Of a DNA stretch of 64,000 nt, positions 19,836 to 29,090 are shown one piece after another. The stretch is from NCBI RefSeq assembly GCF_000979455.1, contig NZ_JJOY01000003.1:36854-100853 (forward strand). Reading direction: 5' to 3'. The position numbers and the translations under genes are program-made. Positions within the stretch are counted from its first letter, which is position 1. Each line of letters starts with the position of its first letter. The notes under the pieces were generated by a model that was not told the DNA's origin, searched no databases, and worked only from the letters and a program-made list of their open reading frames with translations. Source of the DNA: Methanosarcina sp. 2.H.T.1A.6 (lineage in GTDB: Archaea; Halobacteriota; Methanosarcinia; Methanosarcinales; Methanosarcinaceae).

Positions 19836-21077
19836 TTATTTAATTGCTCTGGTGCTGATGTCAATCACTTTTACTTCGCTTGTGTTTACGAAGGTCCAGC
19901 TCCTGTAAGTTTCGTTTTCTCCGACTGCCTGAACCTTTGCCTGAGCTGTTTTTCCAGGAAGTCCGCCTGCATAAAGGCTTGAAGTCGGGTCGAGCATGAG
20001 CCAGGAACCGTATTCATCGGTCAGGTAGTTTACATCAACATTTCCGTAATAAGCCCTTATTCCTTTAACTACAGCGTCAGTTGAACGGGTTCCGTTACCG
20101 ATATAGACACCTGCGAAGGCATGGCTGTCTGTTAGATAGACTCGAGTCGTACCCCCCACAGCTTCGAGCATGGATGAGAGGAGAATTGCCTGATCTTCAC
20201 AGTCTCCTGCCCCGATCCTCAGAGTAACGTTGGCTGGCTCCCATATGTCGTTACCCCTCGGGTCACTTACATATTCGACTTCTTCTTTTACCATGTCAAA
20301 GAGGGCACAGACCTGATAGATATTATAAGCTCCGGGATATGAGCGGGCTACTTCGGCTGCTCTGTTCCTTACATCAGGCTCGGCTGGTTCCACCAATTGG
20401 TTTATTTTTTTAAAGTAATAAGCAGGATTGTATCTGTATTTTGGAGTAATTTTTTCGGACATCGGCTTTAGATCCGTAGTAAACCCGTTCATTAAATAAG
20501 GCTCATATTCATGCCATTTGCCTTCCGATGTCGAGGCAAGCAGCCAGAGGACGATGCTGATGCTGGCTTTTTCTTCTTCGGGCACCTGAACTGCGATTAT
20601 TCCGAGACTCTGCTCTTCTCCCGGGATAAGTAAAGCTCCACAGTCTTCGGAAAAGATCTGGTTTTCAGAAGCGTTAACAGAAACTCCGTACCTATCAATA
20701 AAGATTGGGTTTCGGCCTTCGTTTTTGATACTTATTTTAAAATAACTTATTCCTCCCTGGAAAAAATCTGAGGTCTGATAACTGCTGCTCAGAGAGAAAC
20801 CAGGCTGCAGTGGAGTTCTCAGGACAGGAGTAAGTTCTTTTTTCGCAGTGGAATATGAAGGTATTGCCGGAAAAGTAAAAGAAGCCGTATCAGGTGTGAA
20901 TACCTTTTCAGAGCTTTCAGGCTCCACACCCAATCCAAGAGAATCTCTTAATTCATGCGTAATATTGCCAATCGAGTCCGAAAAGAGAAATCCAACCATT
21001 GTAACCAGTGCAAGGCATATACATAAGACAGCAATTCTCAAGGCTGCGTTTTTTCCTGAAACCCCTGGGTTATTCAT
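19836..21077 (-). CDS. Membrane-anchored transglutaminase-like domain protein
   Basis: 413 residues. One N-terminal transmembrane segment (about 10-32) anchors an extracytoplasmic part: a beta-sandwich region (about 90-190) and a transglutaminase-like/papain-fold domain (about 240-370). The catalytic triad is visible as Cys in RIGAGDCEDQAILLSSMLEAVG, His in LTDSHAFAGV, and Asp in SWLMLDPTSS. Such archaeal proteins are thought to act as surface peptidases or cross-linkers; substrate unknown. It stands alone, convergent with nothing nearby. Confidence 0.82.
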   Translation of the reverse strand: MNNPGVSGKNAALRIAVLCICLALVTMVGFLFSDSIGNITHELRDSLGLGVEPESSEKVFTPDTASFTFPAIPSYSTAKKELTPVLRTPLQPGFSLSSSYQTSDFFQGGISYFKISIKNEGRNPIFIDRYGVSVNASENQIFSEDCGALLIPGEEQSLGIIAVQVPEEEKASISIVLWLLASTSEGKWHEYEPYLMNGFTTDLKPMSEKITPKYRYNPAYYFKKINQLVEPAEPDVRNRAAEVARSYPGAYNIYQVCALFDMVKEEVEYVSDPRGNDIWEPANVTLRIGAGDCEDQAILLSSMLEAVGGTTRVYLTDSHAFAGVYIGNGTRSTDAVVKGIRAYYGNVDVNYLTDEYGSWLMLDPTSSLYAGGLPGKTAQAKVQAVGENETYRSWTFVNTSEVKVIDISTRAIK

Positions 21078-21202
21078 TAATACCCTCCGGAATAGAATAA
21101 CAGGCAGAACTTTTTTCAGTCAGTGAAACCATCTCTTCAGGTATCCACGGATCATTTTTTTTTAAACGGGTCTCTAATCCCTTTATCCGGACACTCTGGT
21201 AA

Positions 21203-21550
21203 TTAAACAAGTTTAAGATCCCGAGTAATCTTATCTATAAGCTCTTCTTTTGCCGGTCCGATTCCTAGCACTGTGACTGTACCGGAAGGAATTTCCGTAA
21301 GTCCCGCGTCCTGTATCAGGGCTGTTGGAAGCCCTTCCCGTCTTGCTTTTTCCTTAAGTTCATAAAGGTCCTTAAGGGTGGGAACTTTCAGGACAACTTT
21401 TTTTTGTCCTCCTTCCTTCCATTTTTCAAGGTCGCTTTTGCTTGCCCATTCAGCCGCAGAAAGAGCAGCATGAGCCACCTGTACAGCAAACTTACCTTTG
21501 GAAAGTTTCAGGTCATCCCGGGTTACTATACACTGTTTGTATTCACTCAT
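21203..21550 (-). CDS. pth2: Peptidyl-tRNA hydrolase, archaeal/eukaryotic type (Pth2)
   Basis: Releases peptides from prematurely dropped peptidyl-tRNA. 115 residues, the normal Pth2 length. Family signature: [25 protein letters not shown], then [13 protein letters not shown], then [27 protein letters not shown]. All conserved regions are present. Single gene, promoter probably in the 258-nt AT-rich gap with its neighbour. Confidence 0.95.
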   Translation of the reverse strand: MSEYKQCIVTRDDLKLSKGKFAVQVAHAALSAAEWASKSDLEKWKEGGQKKVVLKVPTLKDLYELKEKARREGLPTALIQDAGLTEIPSGTVTVLGIGPAKEELIDKITRDLKLV

Positions 21551-21808
21551 TTTTTGCCTCGGGCTTATTCAAAGGCAGCCTATATCTTAAATGTTTTCTG
21601 TGCAGCCTTTCCGGATCGAGTTTGAGATGTTCTCTCAGGCTTTCTCACAACCTTCTTCAGACTGCTTCAGTTCTACAGACTGCTTTACTGTTTTCAAATA
21701 TCTGATAGTACTGTTTTCATAGATCTATAGTTTCCAGGTTTGATAAAACCTCTATTAATAATCTTCCTAAAATATATTATATTATCTTCAATACCATTTA
21801 TAGTTAGT

Positions 21809-22843
21809 TCATATAATATTTTGAAGGTATTCCAAAATATATTCGGCAGGATTTATCCCCCATGCATCAAAAATACCTTTTCCGGAAGGCGTTCCATTGA
21901 CCTCAAGTATCCTGGAACCCTGTTTATTTCCATTGCCTCCATCTTCAATTTTATTATTTTCATTTTTAGATTCATTTTTAGATTTATTTTTAGATTCATT
22001 TTTAGATTTATTTTTATTTTCATTCTGATCTTCAGGGCCTTCTATAATATCAATACCTGCAAATGTCGTGCCTACTGCAAGGGCAGCTTTTTCTGCAATT
22101 TCTTTTTGTTCATCGGTAAGTACACATCTGTCTGCACTTCCTCCCTGACTGAGGTTGTTTACCCAGGAACCTGCTGCGGCTTTTCGGTAAATTGCGCCTA
22201 TGGCAGTGCCCCCAACAACAAAAGCCCTTATGTCCCTCCCGGGGTTTTCTATAAACTCCTGGATATACAGCATCCCCCTTTCTTCAAGCAGACTTTCAAG
22301 AGCCTCTTCCACAGGTACAGGCCCGGTTTTTCGGTCTGAAAACCTGATTTCTCCTTCCTTTACCCTTGCAATATCCTTTCCCTTATAACCAAAAACAGGT
22401 TTTATGACAGCATCTCCAAACCCGGATACTACCCTTAAGGCTGCTTCCACACTCTGGACAGCTACGGTTTCAGGTACCGGAAGGCCGGCTCTTGCCAGAA
22501 GATAAGAAGCATGGTACTTGTTTGCCGCATTCCGGATAGCTTCCGGAGAGTTTATAACCGGAACTCCTTCTGCCTCCAGCTCCCTCAGGACATCAAACCT
22601 GAAAGATACTCCTTCAAAAGCCCCAGCCCCTGCATCTCTGACAATGAGGGCATCAAGGTCTGAGAGCAGGATTTCCCCTGCTTTAAAAAGAGCTGCCGGC
22701 TCGTGAGTTTTTGAACTTACACTGACCTCTGCTGTCCTTAGGTCGAGAACAAAAGGAGAAAAGCCTTTTTCCTTCGCTGCATTGATGAGGGCCCGGGCTG
22801 TCCAGTCTTCCGGGTCGGTAATTGCGATCCCTATTTTTTTCAT
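21809..22843 (-). CDS. mptN: ATP-grasp RimK-type ligase, probable tetrahydromethanopterin:alpha-L-glutamate ligase
   Basis: 344 residues with the RimK/ATP-grasp layout: N-terminal Rossmann part, then [38 protein letters not shown] (nucleotide loop), [28 protein letters not shown], and the metal-binding [19 protein letters not shown]. The archaeal member of this group adds glutamate to tetrahydromethanopterin, giving tetrahydrosarcinapterin. That assignment is from family resemblance and the likely host, not from unique residues. An Asn/Lys/Glu/Ser-rich insert of about 35 residues, encoded by a 12-bp tandem repeat, sits just before the ILEVN strand and is unusual. Confidence 0.75.
   Translation of the reverse strand: MKKIGIAITDPEDWTARALINAAKEKGFSPFVLDLRTAEVSVSSKTHEPAALFKAGEILLSDLDALIVRDAGAGAFEGVSFRFDVLRELEAEGVPVINSPEAIRNAANKYHASYLLARAGLPVPETVAVQSVEAALRVVSGFGDAVIKPVFGYKGKDIARVKEGEIRFSDRKTGPVPVEEALESLLEERGMLYIQEFIENPGRDIRAFVVGGTAIGAIYRKAAAGSWVNNLSQGGSADRCVLTDEQKEIAEKAALAVGTTFAGIDIIEGPEDQNENKNKSKNESKNKSKNESKNENNKIEDGGNGNKQGSRILEVNGTPSGKGIFDAWGINPAEYILEYLQNII
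21961..22020 (-). repeat. 12-bp tandem repeat inside mptN
   Basis: Five near-identical 12-bp units, CATTTTTAGATT or TATTTTTAGATT on the plus strand, encode the ESKN/KSKN-type low-complexity insert. The unit is a multiple of three, so copy changes keep the frame. Confidence 0.9.
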
Positions 22844-22909
22844 AGGGTATGATCTGGTACCCTTATTATCAAGTTTACGATAAAGATATTCGGGAGGCTT
22901 ACAGGGGTT

Positions 22910-23341
22910 TCAGCGAGGTGATTTATCTGAGGCCTGCTCTGCAAGAGGCTCAAGTCCCTGCTTTTTACGATATTCATTGATTGCCCTGTGAATGGCTTCC
23001 CTGGACACTACCGAGCACTCCAGTTTTCCCGGAGGCAGCCCCTCAAGCGCTTCAGCCACGGCTTCGTTTGTAAGCCCCCAGGCTTCTTCGAGGGTTTTGC
23101 CTTTTATCAGCTCTGTTGCCATACTGCTTGATGCGATTGCTGCTGCACAGCCAAATGTCTTGAATTTTACATCCTCGATCCTGTTGTCCCGGATTTTCAG
23201 GAAAATTTTCATCTGGTCCCCATGAGGGTTTCCGGCTTCTCCGACGCCGTCAGCATTCTCTATTTCCCCCACGTTTCTCGGATTCATAAAATGGTCCATC
23301 ACCTTTTTATTATACACAAAATCCCCTCGCTTTTCCCTCAC
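22910..23341 (-). CDS. iscU: IscU/NifU-type iron-sulfur cluster scaffold, lacking the first cluster Cys
   Basis: 143 residues, start MREKRGDFVYNKKVMDHFMNPRNVGEI. It is the scaffold on which sulfur from the desulfurase and iron are assembled. The second and third conserved Cys are present in TFGCAAAIASSSMATELIKGKT and in PPGKLECSVVSREAI. The first one, normally in GNPxCGD, is missing: this protein reads GNPHGDQM, one residue shorter. The cysteine desulfurase gene lies 98 nt upstream on the same strand, so the two form an isc operon. The missing ligand may alter cluster chemistry or make it a carrier. Confidence 0.88.
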   Translation of the reverse strand: MREKRGDFVYNKKVMDHFMNPRNVGEIENADGVGEAGNPHGDQMKIFLKIRDNRIEDVKFKTFGCAAAIASSSMATELIKGKTLEEAWGLTNEAVAEALEGLPPGKLECSVVSREAIHRAINEYRKKQGLEPLAEQASDKSPR

Positions 23342-23370
23342 TTCTTAGATTGCGATTTTTCTCTCAGGCT

Positions 23371-23420
23371 TATCAGCTTTCATCAGCTTTCATCAGCTTT
23401 CATCAACTTTCATCAGCCCT
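23371..23420. repeat. 10-bp tandem repeat between iscS and iscU
   Basis: Five units of the type CATCAGCTTT fill half of the 98-nt spacer between the two isc genes, with drift in the fourth and fifth units. They lie just before the ribosome site of iscU on the minus strand. Confidence 0.8.
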
Positions 23421-23439
23421 TGTCCGCTTTTATCCACAT

Positions 23440-24627
23440 TTATCCACACTCATCCGCAGGTTTGTAGAATGGAGATATAGCCCTCAATTTTCCAACGACC
23501 TCAGGCAACAACTCGAGTACATAATCAATATCCTCTTCTGAGTTTGCATCCCCAAGGGTCAGGCGCAGAGAACCCGGGGCGATTTTCGGCGGCACTCCTA
23601 TTGCCCTGAGCACATGTGAAGGTTCGGAAGAACCCGAAGAACAGGCGCTGCCTGTTGAACAGCAGATCCCCATCTGGTCAAGCATGAGCAGCAGGGATTC
23701 CCCTTCTATATACTCAAAACTGAAGTTCAGGTTCCCAGGAAGACGTTTTTCCGGATGCCCGTTAAGCCTGCAGTGAGGAATTTCAAGGATTCCGGCCATA
23801 AGGCTGTCTCTCATTTTCCTGAGCTTTTCATTATGTTCCTCGATGTTTGCAGTTGCAAGTTCTATCGCCTTTCCCATTCCTGCGATCCCTGCGACATTCT
23901 CTGTCCCTGCGCGTTTTCCTCTCTCCTGCGCGCCCCCGTGCATGTAATTATCAATTTCTGTCCCTTCTCTTATGTAAAGGGCTCCGACACCCTTTGGCCC
24001 ATAAAATTTATGCGAGGAAAGGGAGAGCATGTCCACATCCTTATGTTCCCGCTGCAGATCAAGGGGGACCTTCCCTATTACCTGTACGGCATCGGTATGA
24101 AATGGAATCCCGTGTTCTCTTGCAATCTTCCCTATCTCCAGAATAGGCTCGATTGTCCCGATTTCGTTATTGGCATACATGACAGAAATCAGGATAGTAT
24201 CTTCTCTTATTGCGGCTTCCACCTCCGCGGGGTCTACAAGCCCATACCTGTCTACAGGCAGATAGGTTACATCAAAGCCCTGCGTTTCCAGATACTCACA
24301 GGGGTAAAGCACTGCATGGTGTTCGATTGGTGTGGTGATAATGTGCTTTCCTTTCATTCGCCTGGTAAAAGCCGTACCTTTGACAGCCCAGTTGTCAGAC
24401 TCGGTCCCGCCTGAAGTAAAGTAAATTTCTTCGGGCCTGGCCCCTAGCGCCTTTGCAAGCTTTTCCCTGGCGGTTTCCACGGCTTCCCGGCCTTCTCTCC
24501 CTATTGAGTACAGGGACGAAGGATTGCCGAAATGTTCTTTCAAAAAAGGCAGCATAGTTTCAACCACTTCCGGTTTTGTGAAAGTGGTGGCTGCATGGTC
24601 CATGTATACTAAGCGCTTCTCTCCCAT
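23440..24627 (-). CDS. iscS: Cysteine desulfurase, NifS/IscS family
   Basis: A PLP enzyme that takes sulfur from cysteine and passes it to the scaffold. 395 residues from the ATG at 24627, which sits behind GGGGG. A longer frame to 24828 has no family similarity and is rejected. Motifs: VYMDHAATTFTKPEVVETM at the start, YFTSGGTESDNWAVKG, the PLP lysine in SLSSHKFYGPKGVGALYI, and the active Cys in the loop CCSTGSACSSGSSEPSHVL. It is upstream of and co-directional with the scaffold. Confidence 0.93.
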   Translation of the reverse strand: MGEKRLVYMDHAATTFTKPEVVETMLPFLKEHFGNPSSLYSIGREGREAVETAREKLAKALGARPEEIYFTSGGTESDNWAVKGTAFTRRMKGKHIITTPIEHHAVLYPCEYLETQGFDVTYLPVDRYGLVDPAEVEAAIREDTILISVMYANNEIGTIEPILEIGKIAREHGIPFHTDAVQVIGKVPLDLQREHKDVDMLSLSSHKFYGPKGVGALYIREGTEIDNYMHGGAQERGKRAGTENVAGIAGMGKAIELATANIEEHNEKLRKMRDSLMAGILEIPHCRLNGHPEKRLPGNLNFSFEYIEGESLLLMLDQMGICCSTGSACSSGSSEPSHVLRAIGVPPKIAPGSLRLTLGDANSEEDIDYVLELLPEVVGKLRAISPFYKPADECG

Positions 24628-24896
24628 CAGAACCCCCAGGGAAAATAGGAGTTTGCTTGATATGAATTTATTGTGCGCCCTTTGAAAACTTTCAGTTTGT
24701 ATCATGAAGGTGCGAAAGTATCGGAAATGTGAAAGTATCTGAAGGAACATACATGGGGGAAAGTATCTGAAAATAAAAAATATCAGGTTGTACCGACGGC
24801 CTGGATTACACTGCAAATAATTTTCCAATCACTACGAAGGTATTTATAATTCGATTTCTTTAGTCCGGTTCCAGTTAACAGGAGGCAAAAGAGGTT

Positions 24897-25412
24897 TTGC
24901 TAAAACAATTTTCTATTATTCTTGGCATATATTTTCTGGGCGAGCTGCTTCAGAAAGCATTCGTGTTGCCTGTTCCGGGCAATATCCTGGGTATGTTAAT
25001 CCTTTTCTTCGGCCTGTATACAGGTGTAATTAAACTCGAAATGATAGACCGGGTAAGTGATTTTCTGCTTGATAACCTGGCTTTTTTCTTCCTTCCAGCA
25101 GGTGTCAGCCTTATAACCTGCTTTGCTGTGCTTGAAGGAAAATTGACCGCCGTCATCGGGGTTTCCATTATCTCAACAGTGATAATTCTGGGTGTAACCG
25201 GGCTGACAGTAGAGTTTGTCAAAAAGTTCCTCCAGAGAAAGTCGATGAAGATGGCTTTTTCCGGAAAAGGGAAAGTTACGGTCGGGAAAAATCCTCAAAA
25301 AGCACAGGCACACGAAAGAATACAGGCATCTGAAAGAATACAGGCATCTGAAAGAATACAGACATCCGAAAGAATACAGGCACGCGAAAGAAAAACGAAA
25401 GAGGTGAGCTGA
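24897..25412 (+). CDS. CidA/LrgA-family membrane protein
   Basis: 171 residues. Four hydrophobic segments in the first 115 residues have the LrgA pattern FLGELLQKAFVLPVPGNILGML and NLAFFFLPAGVSLI. In bacteria this family modulates murein hydrolase export or carbon metabolite transport; the role in archaea is unclear. A TTG start lies behind GGAGG. The C-terminal tail carries ERIQAS-type repeats encoded by an 18-bp tandem array, not found in the family core. The LrgB-type partner starts one base after its stop. Confidence 0.85.
   Translation: MLKQFSIILGIYFLGELLQKAFVLPVPGNILGMLILFFGLYTGVIKLEMIDRVSDFLLDNLAFFFLPAGVSLITCFAVLEGKLTAVIGVSIISTVIILGVTGLTVEFVKKFLQRKSMKMAFSGKGKVTVGKNPQKAQAHERIQASERIQASERIQTSERIQARERKTKEVS
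25314..25385 (+). repeat. 18-bp tandem repeat in the LrgA-like tail
   Basis: Four units of GAAAGAATACAGGCATCT with few changes encode a repeated ERIQAS peptide. The unit keeps the frame. The charged tail it encodes would be cytoplasmic. Confidence 0.9.
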
Positions 25413-25413
25413 A

Positions 25414-26130
25414 GTGCAGGTTGATTTTTTGAATGAGTTTCTCAATACACCCTTATTTGGAATTCTTATTTCTTTAGTTGCTTTTCAGATAGGTACTCTG
25501 CTCTATAAGAAGACCCGTTCTTCGGTCTTCAACCCTCTTCTTGTGGGCTTTGTGCTCGTGATTCTTTTCCTCCTTTATTTCAGGATCGATTTTGAGACTT
25601 ATAATATGGGCGGAGACTACATTTCCTTCTTCCTCGGGCCTGCAACCATTGTCCTTGCCGTGCCTCTCTACAAAAAAATCCAGCTCCTGAAAAGCGATGC
25701 CCTCCCTATAATTACAGGAATTAGTGCAGGCTGCATTGCGGGTATGTCAAGCATTCTTATTTTCTCCAGCTTTTTCGGGCTTGATAAAGCCATAACCAAT
25801 TCTCTAATCCCGAAATCCGTGACTACACCCATAGGAATAGAGATTTCAAAACAGATAGGAGGCCTGCCTGCAATAACAGTGGCTGCAATTATAGTAACAG
25901 GAATCCTGGGGGCTGTGCTTGGGCCATTCATCTGCCGCTGCTTCCGTATAAAAGACGGAGTTGCAGTCGGTATTGCAATCGGCACAGCTGCTCACGCTCT
26001 CGGGACAACAAGGGCAATAGAAATAGGGGAAACCGAAGGAGCAATGAGCGGGCTTGCAATAGGGATTGCCGGTTTGATTACGGTTTTTCTTGCGCCGGCG
26101 CTGCTTTACGTGTTCGGGCTTCTATCCTGA
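25414..26130 (+). CDS. CidB/LrgB-family membrane protein
   Basis: 238 residues with seven to eight hydrophobic segments. LrgB hallmarks: FFLGPATIVLAVPLYKKI, LIPKSVTTPIGIEISKQIGG, and AVGIAIGTAAHALGTTRAIEIGETEGAMSGLAIG. The GTG start lies 1 nt after the LrgA-like stop, with GAGGTGA as ribosome site inside the preceding gene's end, so the pair is coupled. Probable two-component membrane channel or exporter. Confidence 0.92.
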   Translation: MQVDFLNEFLNTPLFGILISLVAFQIGTLLYKKTRSSVFNPLLVGFVLVILFLLYFRIDFETYNMGGDYISFFLGPATIVLAVPLYKKIQLLKSDALPIITGISAGCIAGMSSILIFSSFFGLDKAITNSLIPKSVTTPIGIEISKQIGGLPAITVAAIIVTGILGAVLGPFICRCFRIKDGVAVGIAIGTAAHALGTTRAIEIGETEGAMSGLAIGIAGLITVFLAPALLYVFGLLS

Positions 26131-26198
26131 GAAGCTTAACTCCCAAAAAATAATGAAACTAAAAAAGGTGTGAAACAGAATATAAGTGAAAAAGAGTG

Positions 26199-26258
26199 TT
26201 TTTCAGATAGTATTTCAGATACTATTTCAGATACTATTTCAGACACTATTTCAGATTA
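26199..26258. repeat. 12-bp tandem repeat downstream of the LrgB gene
   Basis: Five units of TATTTCAGATAC type, the first and last degenerate. Lies between convergent genes. Confidence 0.85.
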
Positions 26259-26319
26259 CACTTAATTCTGTTTTGTCTACATCCTTGAAGATTTACTCTG
26301 CCGCTTCTGAGCTTGCGGA

Positions 26320-26739
26320 TTACCTGAAATCCGTATACATCCGCATCTGGAAGTTGCCCTGCTGTATCTTTTTCCTGATGATCCCTTTTGCTACCCCCAC
26401 ATAGATTTCTCGGACCTGAGGAATTAGCATGGAAAATCCTATAGCGTCGGTCAGAAAACCGGGAGTCAGAAGGGCAAAACCTCCGATCAATACAAAGAGC
26501 CCATGCAGGAGTTCATTTCCTGGCATATAGCCCTGTCCTGTTGCTTCCTGGATCTGGCGGAGCACCCGAAAGCCCTGGCTTTTTGTCAGGTAAGCTCCAA
26601 GGGTCGCAGTAATCAAAATAATAAGTATGGTGTTTAGAGTTCCGATTATGCCCCCTATCGTGATAAGGAGATAAATCTCAACAAGGGGAATAATTAGAAA
26701 TAGGGAAAAGAGTTTCAGAAACATGGTGGTCAGTTTCAA
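26320..26739 (-). CDS. fxsA: FxsA-family membrane protein
   Basis: 139 residues. Visible family features: LFLIIPLVEIYLLITIGGIIG, ATLGAYLTKSQGFRVLRQIQE, and GGFALLTPGFLTDAIGFSMLIPQVRE. Four hydrophobic segments. In E. coli the relative affects phage F exclusion when overproduced; the normal role is unknown. Convergent with the LrgAB pair. Confidence 0.9.
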   Translation of the reverse strand: MKLTTMFLKLFSLFLIIPLVEIYLLITIGGIIGTLNTILIILITATLGAYLTKSQGFRVLRQIQEATGQGYMPGNELLHGLFVLIGGFALLTPGFLTDAIGFSMLIPQVREIYVGVAKGIIRKKIQQGNFQMRMYTDFR

Positions 26740-26941
26740 AGATTATTGGCTATTTATAATGCGTTTATTAATTCTCATCAGTACTGAACAATTTATTTTA
26801 AATTTTGAGTACTAAGGAGAGTATAGTTCTCATATATTGTTTTTTTGGAGCTTCATCCATTAGGACTTCCCGGAACCAGGTTCACAATGGAATACTCTTT
26901 TTTCAGGAACAGAGCAAAAATTACAGGCTATAAAGACGATC

Positions 26942-27217
26942 TCAAAGATCGTACACATTTCCCAGGGCTTCTTTAAAAGTAACATCAACGTCTTCTACGT
27001 GAGCAAAAGTCGGCCCTTTCCGAAGCTCGTTTATCAGAAGTTCGAGGGCTTCTTGCCTGCCTTCAGCGAGAACAAAAACACTACCATCCCTGAGGTTTAT
27101 AGGGTTACAGTCCACCCCAAAGCGCTCGGCAGCATTTCTTGCAAACCTTCGAAAACCCACGCCCTGTACCCTTCCGGATACGAATATTTCCGCTCGCACA
27201 GTTTCTCCAGAGGTCAC
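26942..27217 (-). CDS. acyP: Acylphosphatase
   Basis: Hydrolyses acyl phosphates such as acetyl phosphate or carbamoyl phosphate. 91 residues. RAEIFVSGRVQGVGFRRFARNAAE contains the phosphate loop and catalytic Arg; the usual Asn motif is represented by VDCNPINLRDGSVFVLAEG, where the family has V-x-N-x-x-D-G-x-V, so the catalytic Asn is likely the one in NLRDGSV. Normal length and start. Confidence 0.93.
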   Translation of the reverse strand: MTSGETVRAEIFVSGRVQGVGFRRFARNAAERFGVDCNPINLRDGSVFVLAEGRQEALELLINELRKGPTFAHVEDVDVTFKEALGNVYDL

Positions 27218-27351
27218 AAGTGGCTATTTTGAATAAGAACGATATATATTTATGGTTAGGTCGAGTGGTGAAATTAGACGGAAAACTCAGAAACTTCCGG
27301 GAAAGGAAGCACGAAAATCTCAATATTCAGAATTAATGTCTTAAAGTACGG

Positions 27352-27831
27352 TTATCTCAGAATATACGCTCTCAATTTCCTTACAATTTCTGTCCCACGT
27401 TTACGTAATTTTTTGATATCTTCCTGGTATACAACAGCTGCTGGTACTAACAGTAACGGAACAGTTGCTGCAGCTTTAACTCCTTCTGAAACAGGCAGCG
27501 CAGCTAAAAAGCTCGCTCCGGTAACACCATAAATGGGAACTATAGGAAACAGCATAGCCAGACCAAACGCTCTTCTGAAATGTATACCTAATTTTGCAGC
27601 CAGAAAACCATTCGACCCTATGACCAGACCAATGCCGATACTGGGTCCTATAGTCCGAAACGGATTATATGATGGTCCGATATAGAGTCCAAAATCGATG
27701 CCAGAAAAGGAAAAAAGGCCATTTAATTGATTCCTTTCCTCATTTGAGTTCCCTCCAAGGCCTGATACAACTATACCTATGTCCAGTTGCAGAGGCCCTC
27801 TTCCTGCTTCCCTTCCACCCATTATAGCCAT
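27352..27831 (-). CDS. Gly-rich hydrophobic protein of unknown function
   Basis: 159 residues from the ATG at 27831 (a longer frame reaches 27855). Many Gly/Ile/Ser repeats, FSGIDFGLYIGPSYNPFRTIGPSIGIG, then hydrophobic stretches near AMLFPIVPIYGVTGASFLAALP and TVPLLLVPAAVVY, and a basic C-terminus. It may be membrane-associated. No family recognised. The following 27856-28413 gap holds a repeated AAGCTCAAATTTT motif at about 28243-28275 and nothing else I can name. Confidence 0.5.
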   Translation of the reverse strand: MAIMGGREAGRGPLQLDIGIVVSGLGGNSNEERNQLNGLFSFSGIDFGLYIGPSYNPFRTIGPSIGIGLVIGSNGFLAAKLGIHFRRAFGLAMLFPIVPIYGVTGASFLAALPVSEGVKAAATVPLLLVPAAVVYQEDIKKLRKRGTEIVRKLRAYILR

Positions 27832-28413
27832 TATATAATTAATTTCCCGGATCAATAATATAATTTACCTATTTTCAGATCAGAAAAAGCCGTATCCAAG
27901 CATTACAAGCTCCGGGAAAACAAGTATAATTATGAATTTGCCAAGAACCGGACTTTCCGCAGAGGTCTTCAAAAAAATAACATATTTTCTGAGATCGTTT
28001 TTGAGAATTATTCAAAAATTTGCAGTAATTATCTCAACTGAAGCTTAGGGAAATGGCTACTGGAAGTTTTCAATGAAGGCAAAAGGTAGAAAATGTAGGA
28101 AAATTTCAAAAATACACGTTTGAGTAACCAGGGCGATTTTCAGAAAAAACAATAGCAAGAACAATGATGAAAATTGAAATGACATCTACGAAAAGTAGGT
28201 TAATGATCAGAAACTCGATTAATCACTCAAAATACCAGATTCAAAGCTCAAATTTTAAGCTCAAATTTTAAGCTCTAAAATCAGCTCGTAACGTAAAAAA
28301 GAAAAAATAGATATCCGAAACCTACAATGCGTAAGTCCGATATCTATGCAAAGTCTGGAAAGAAAGATAAATGAGTCTTTATGCTCTTGAATTTCAACTT
28401 TCCATGCTTCTTA

Positions 28414-28710
28414 TTAATCAGACTTAATCATCTGGTTAATTTTATTGTAAAAATCTACGATTAAATTTGCTGCCTCGCTTTCCATGTTCAGCTGGAAAGT
28501 GCGGATTTGCTTTCCGAGGGGTTTTTCCAGGATAACGCCTGACTCGACCAAAGGTGTGATGACCCTTGATACACTGGAGTGAGACAATCCGGTTGCTTCG
28601 GCTATACCTGAAAGGTAGGTTGGTTCATTCTGGTTTTCGATCAGGTTTTTAAGTACTGTCATCTGTGCGGTTTTCCCGAAAATTTTTTCTAGTGGATCCA
28701 TTGATATCAT
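28414..28710 (-). CDS. Winged helix-turn-helix transcriptional regulator
   Basis: 98 residues. TYLSGIAEATGLSHSSVSRVITPLVESGVILEKPLG is a winged-helix DNA-binding unit with the pattern of ArsR/MarR-type archaeal regulators. It starts near FGKTAQMTVLKNLIENQ and ends in a dimerising helix. Targets unknown; the 380-nt region upstream (28711-29090) is AT-rich with possible TATA boxes and no gene. Confidence 0.8.
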   Translation of the reverse strand: MISMDPLEKIFGKTAQMTVLKNLIENQNEPTYLSGIAEATGLSHSSVSRVITPLVESGVILEKPLGKQIRTFQLNMESEAANLIVDFYNKINQMIKSD

Positions 28711-29090
28711 CTCAGAGGTGGCTGTTCTCTATAAGTGATTTCAGTCCCAATAACTATCTACGGTTAATAAACTTATCTCTTTATTGAATGGATTAGAGAT
28801 ATATAGCCGCATGAATCATCAAATTCGGTCTATTTTTGACTTCTTAAGGTAGTATGAGATTTTTCCCATCAATTACGCCGGCTATCTTAACTAAAAAGCT
28901 TATCGCTTCGTATCATCCCTGGGTGTTATTCTTTTTTTTATAATTTTTCAGTAAATAATCGGCATCTAATTCCAGATTCACGATCTGGCTGAGGGGGAGA
29001 AGCCTATTTTGCAGGTGTCCCACCATCTCCCTTCCAGATCATATAGATAATATTATTCCCTTATTAAAGGCTGCACACACAATTCCTTTT

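Noticed and set aside
24628..24828. 67-codon N-terminal extension of the cysteine desulfurase
   Set aside because: The extension has no family content and the ATG at 24627 has a good ribosome site and the family's own start sequence.
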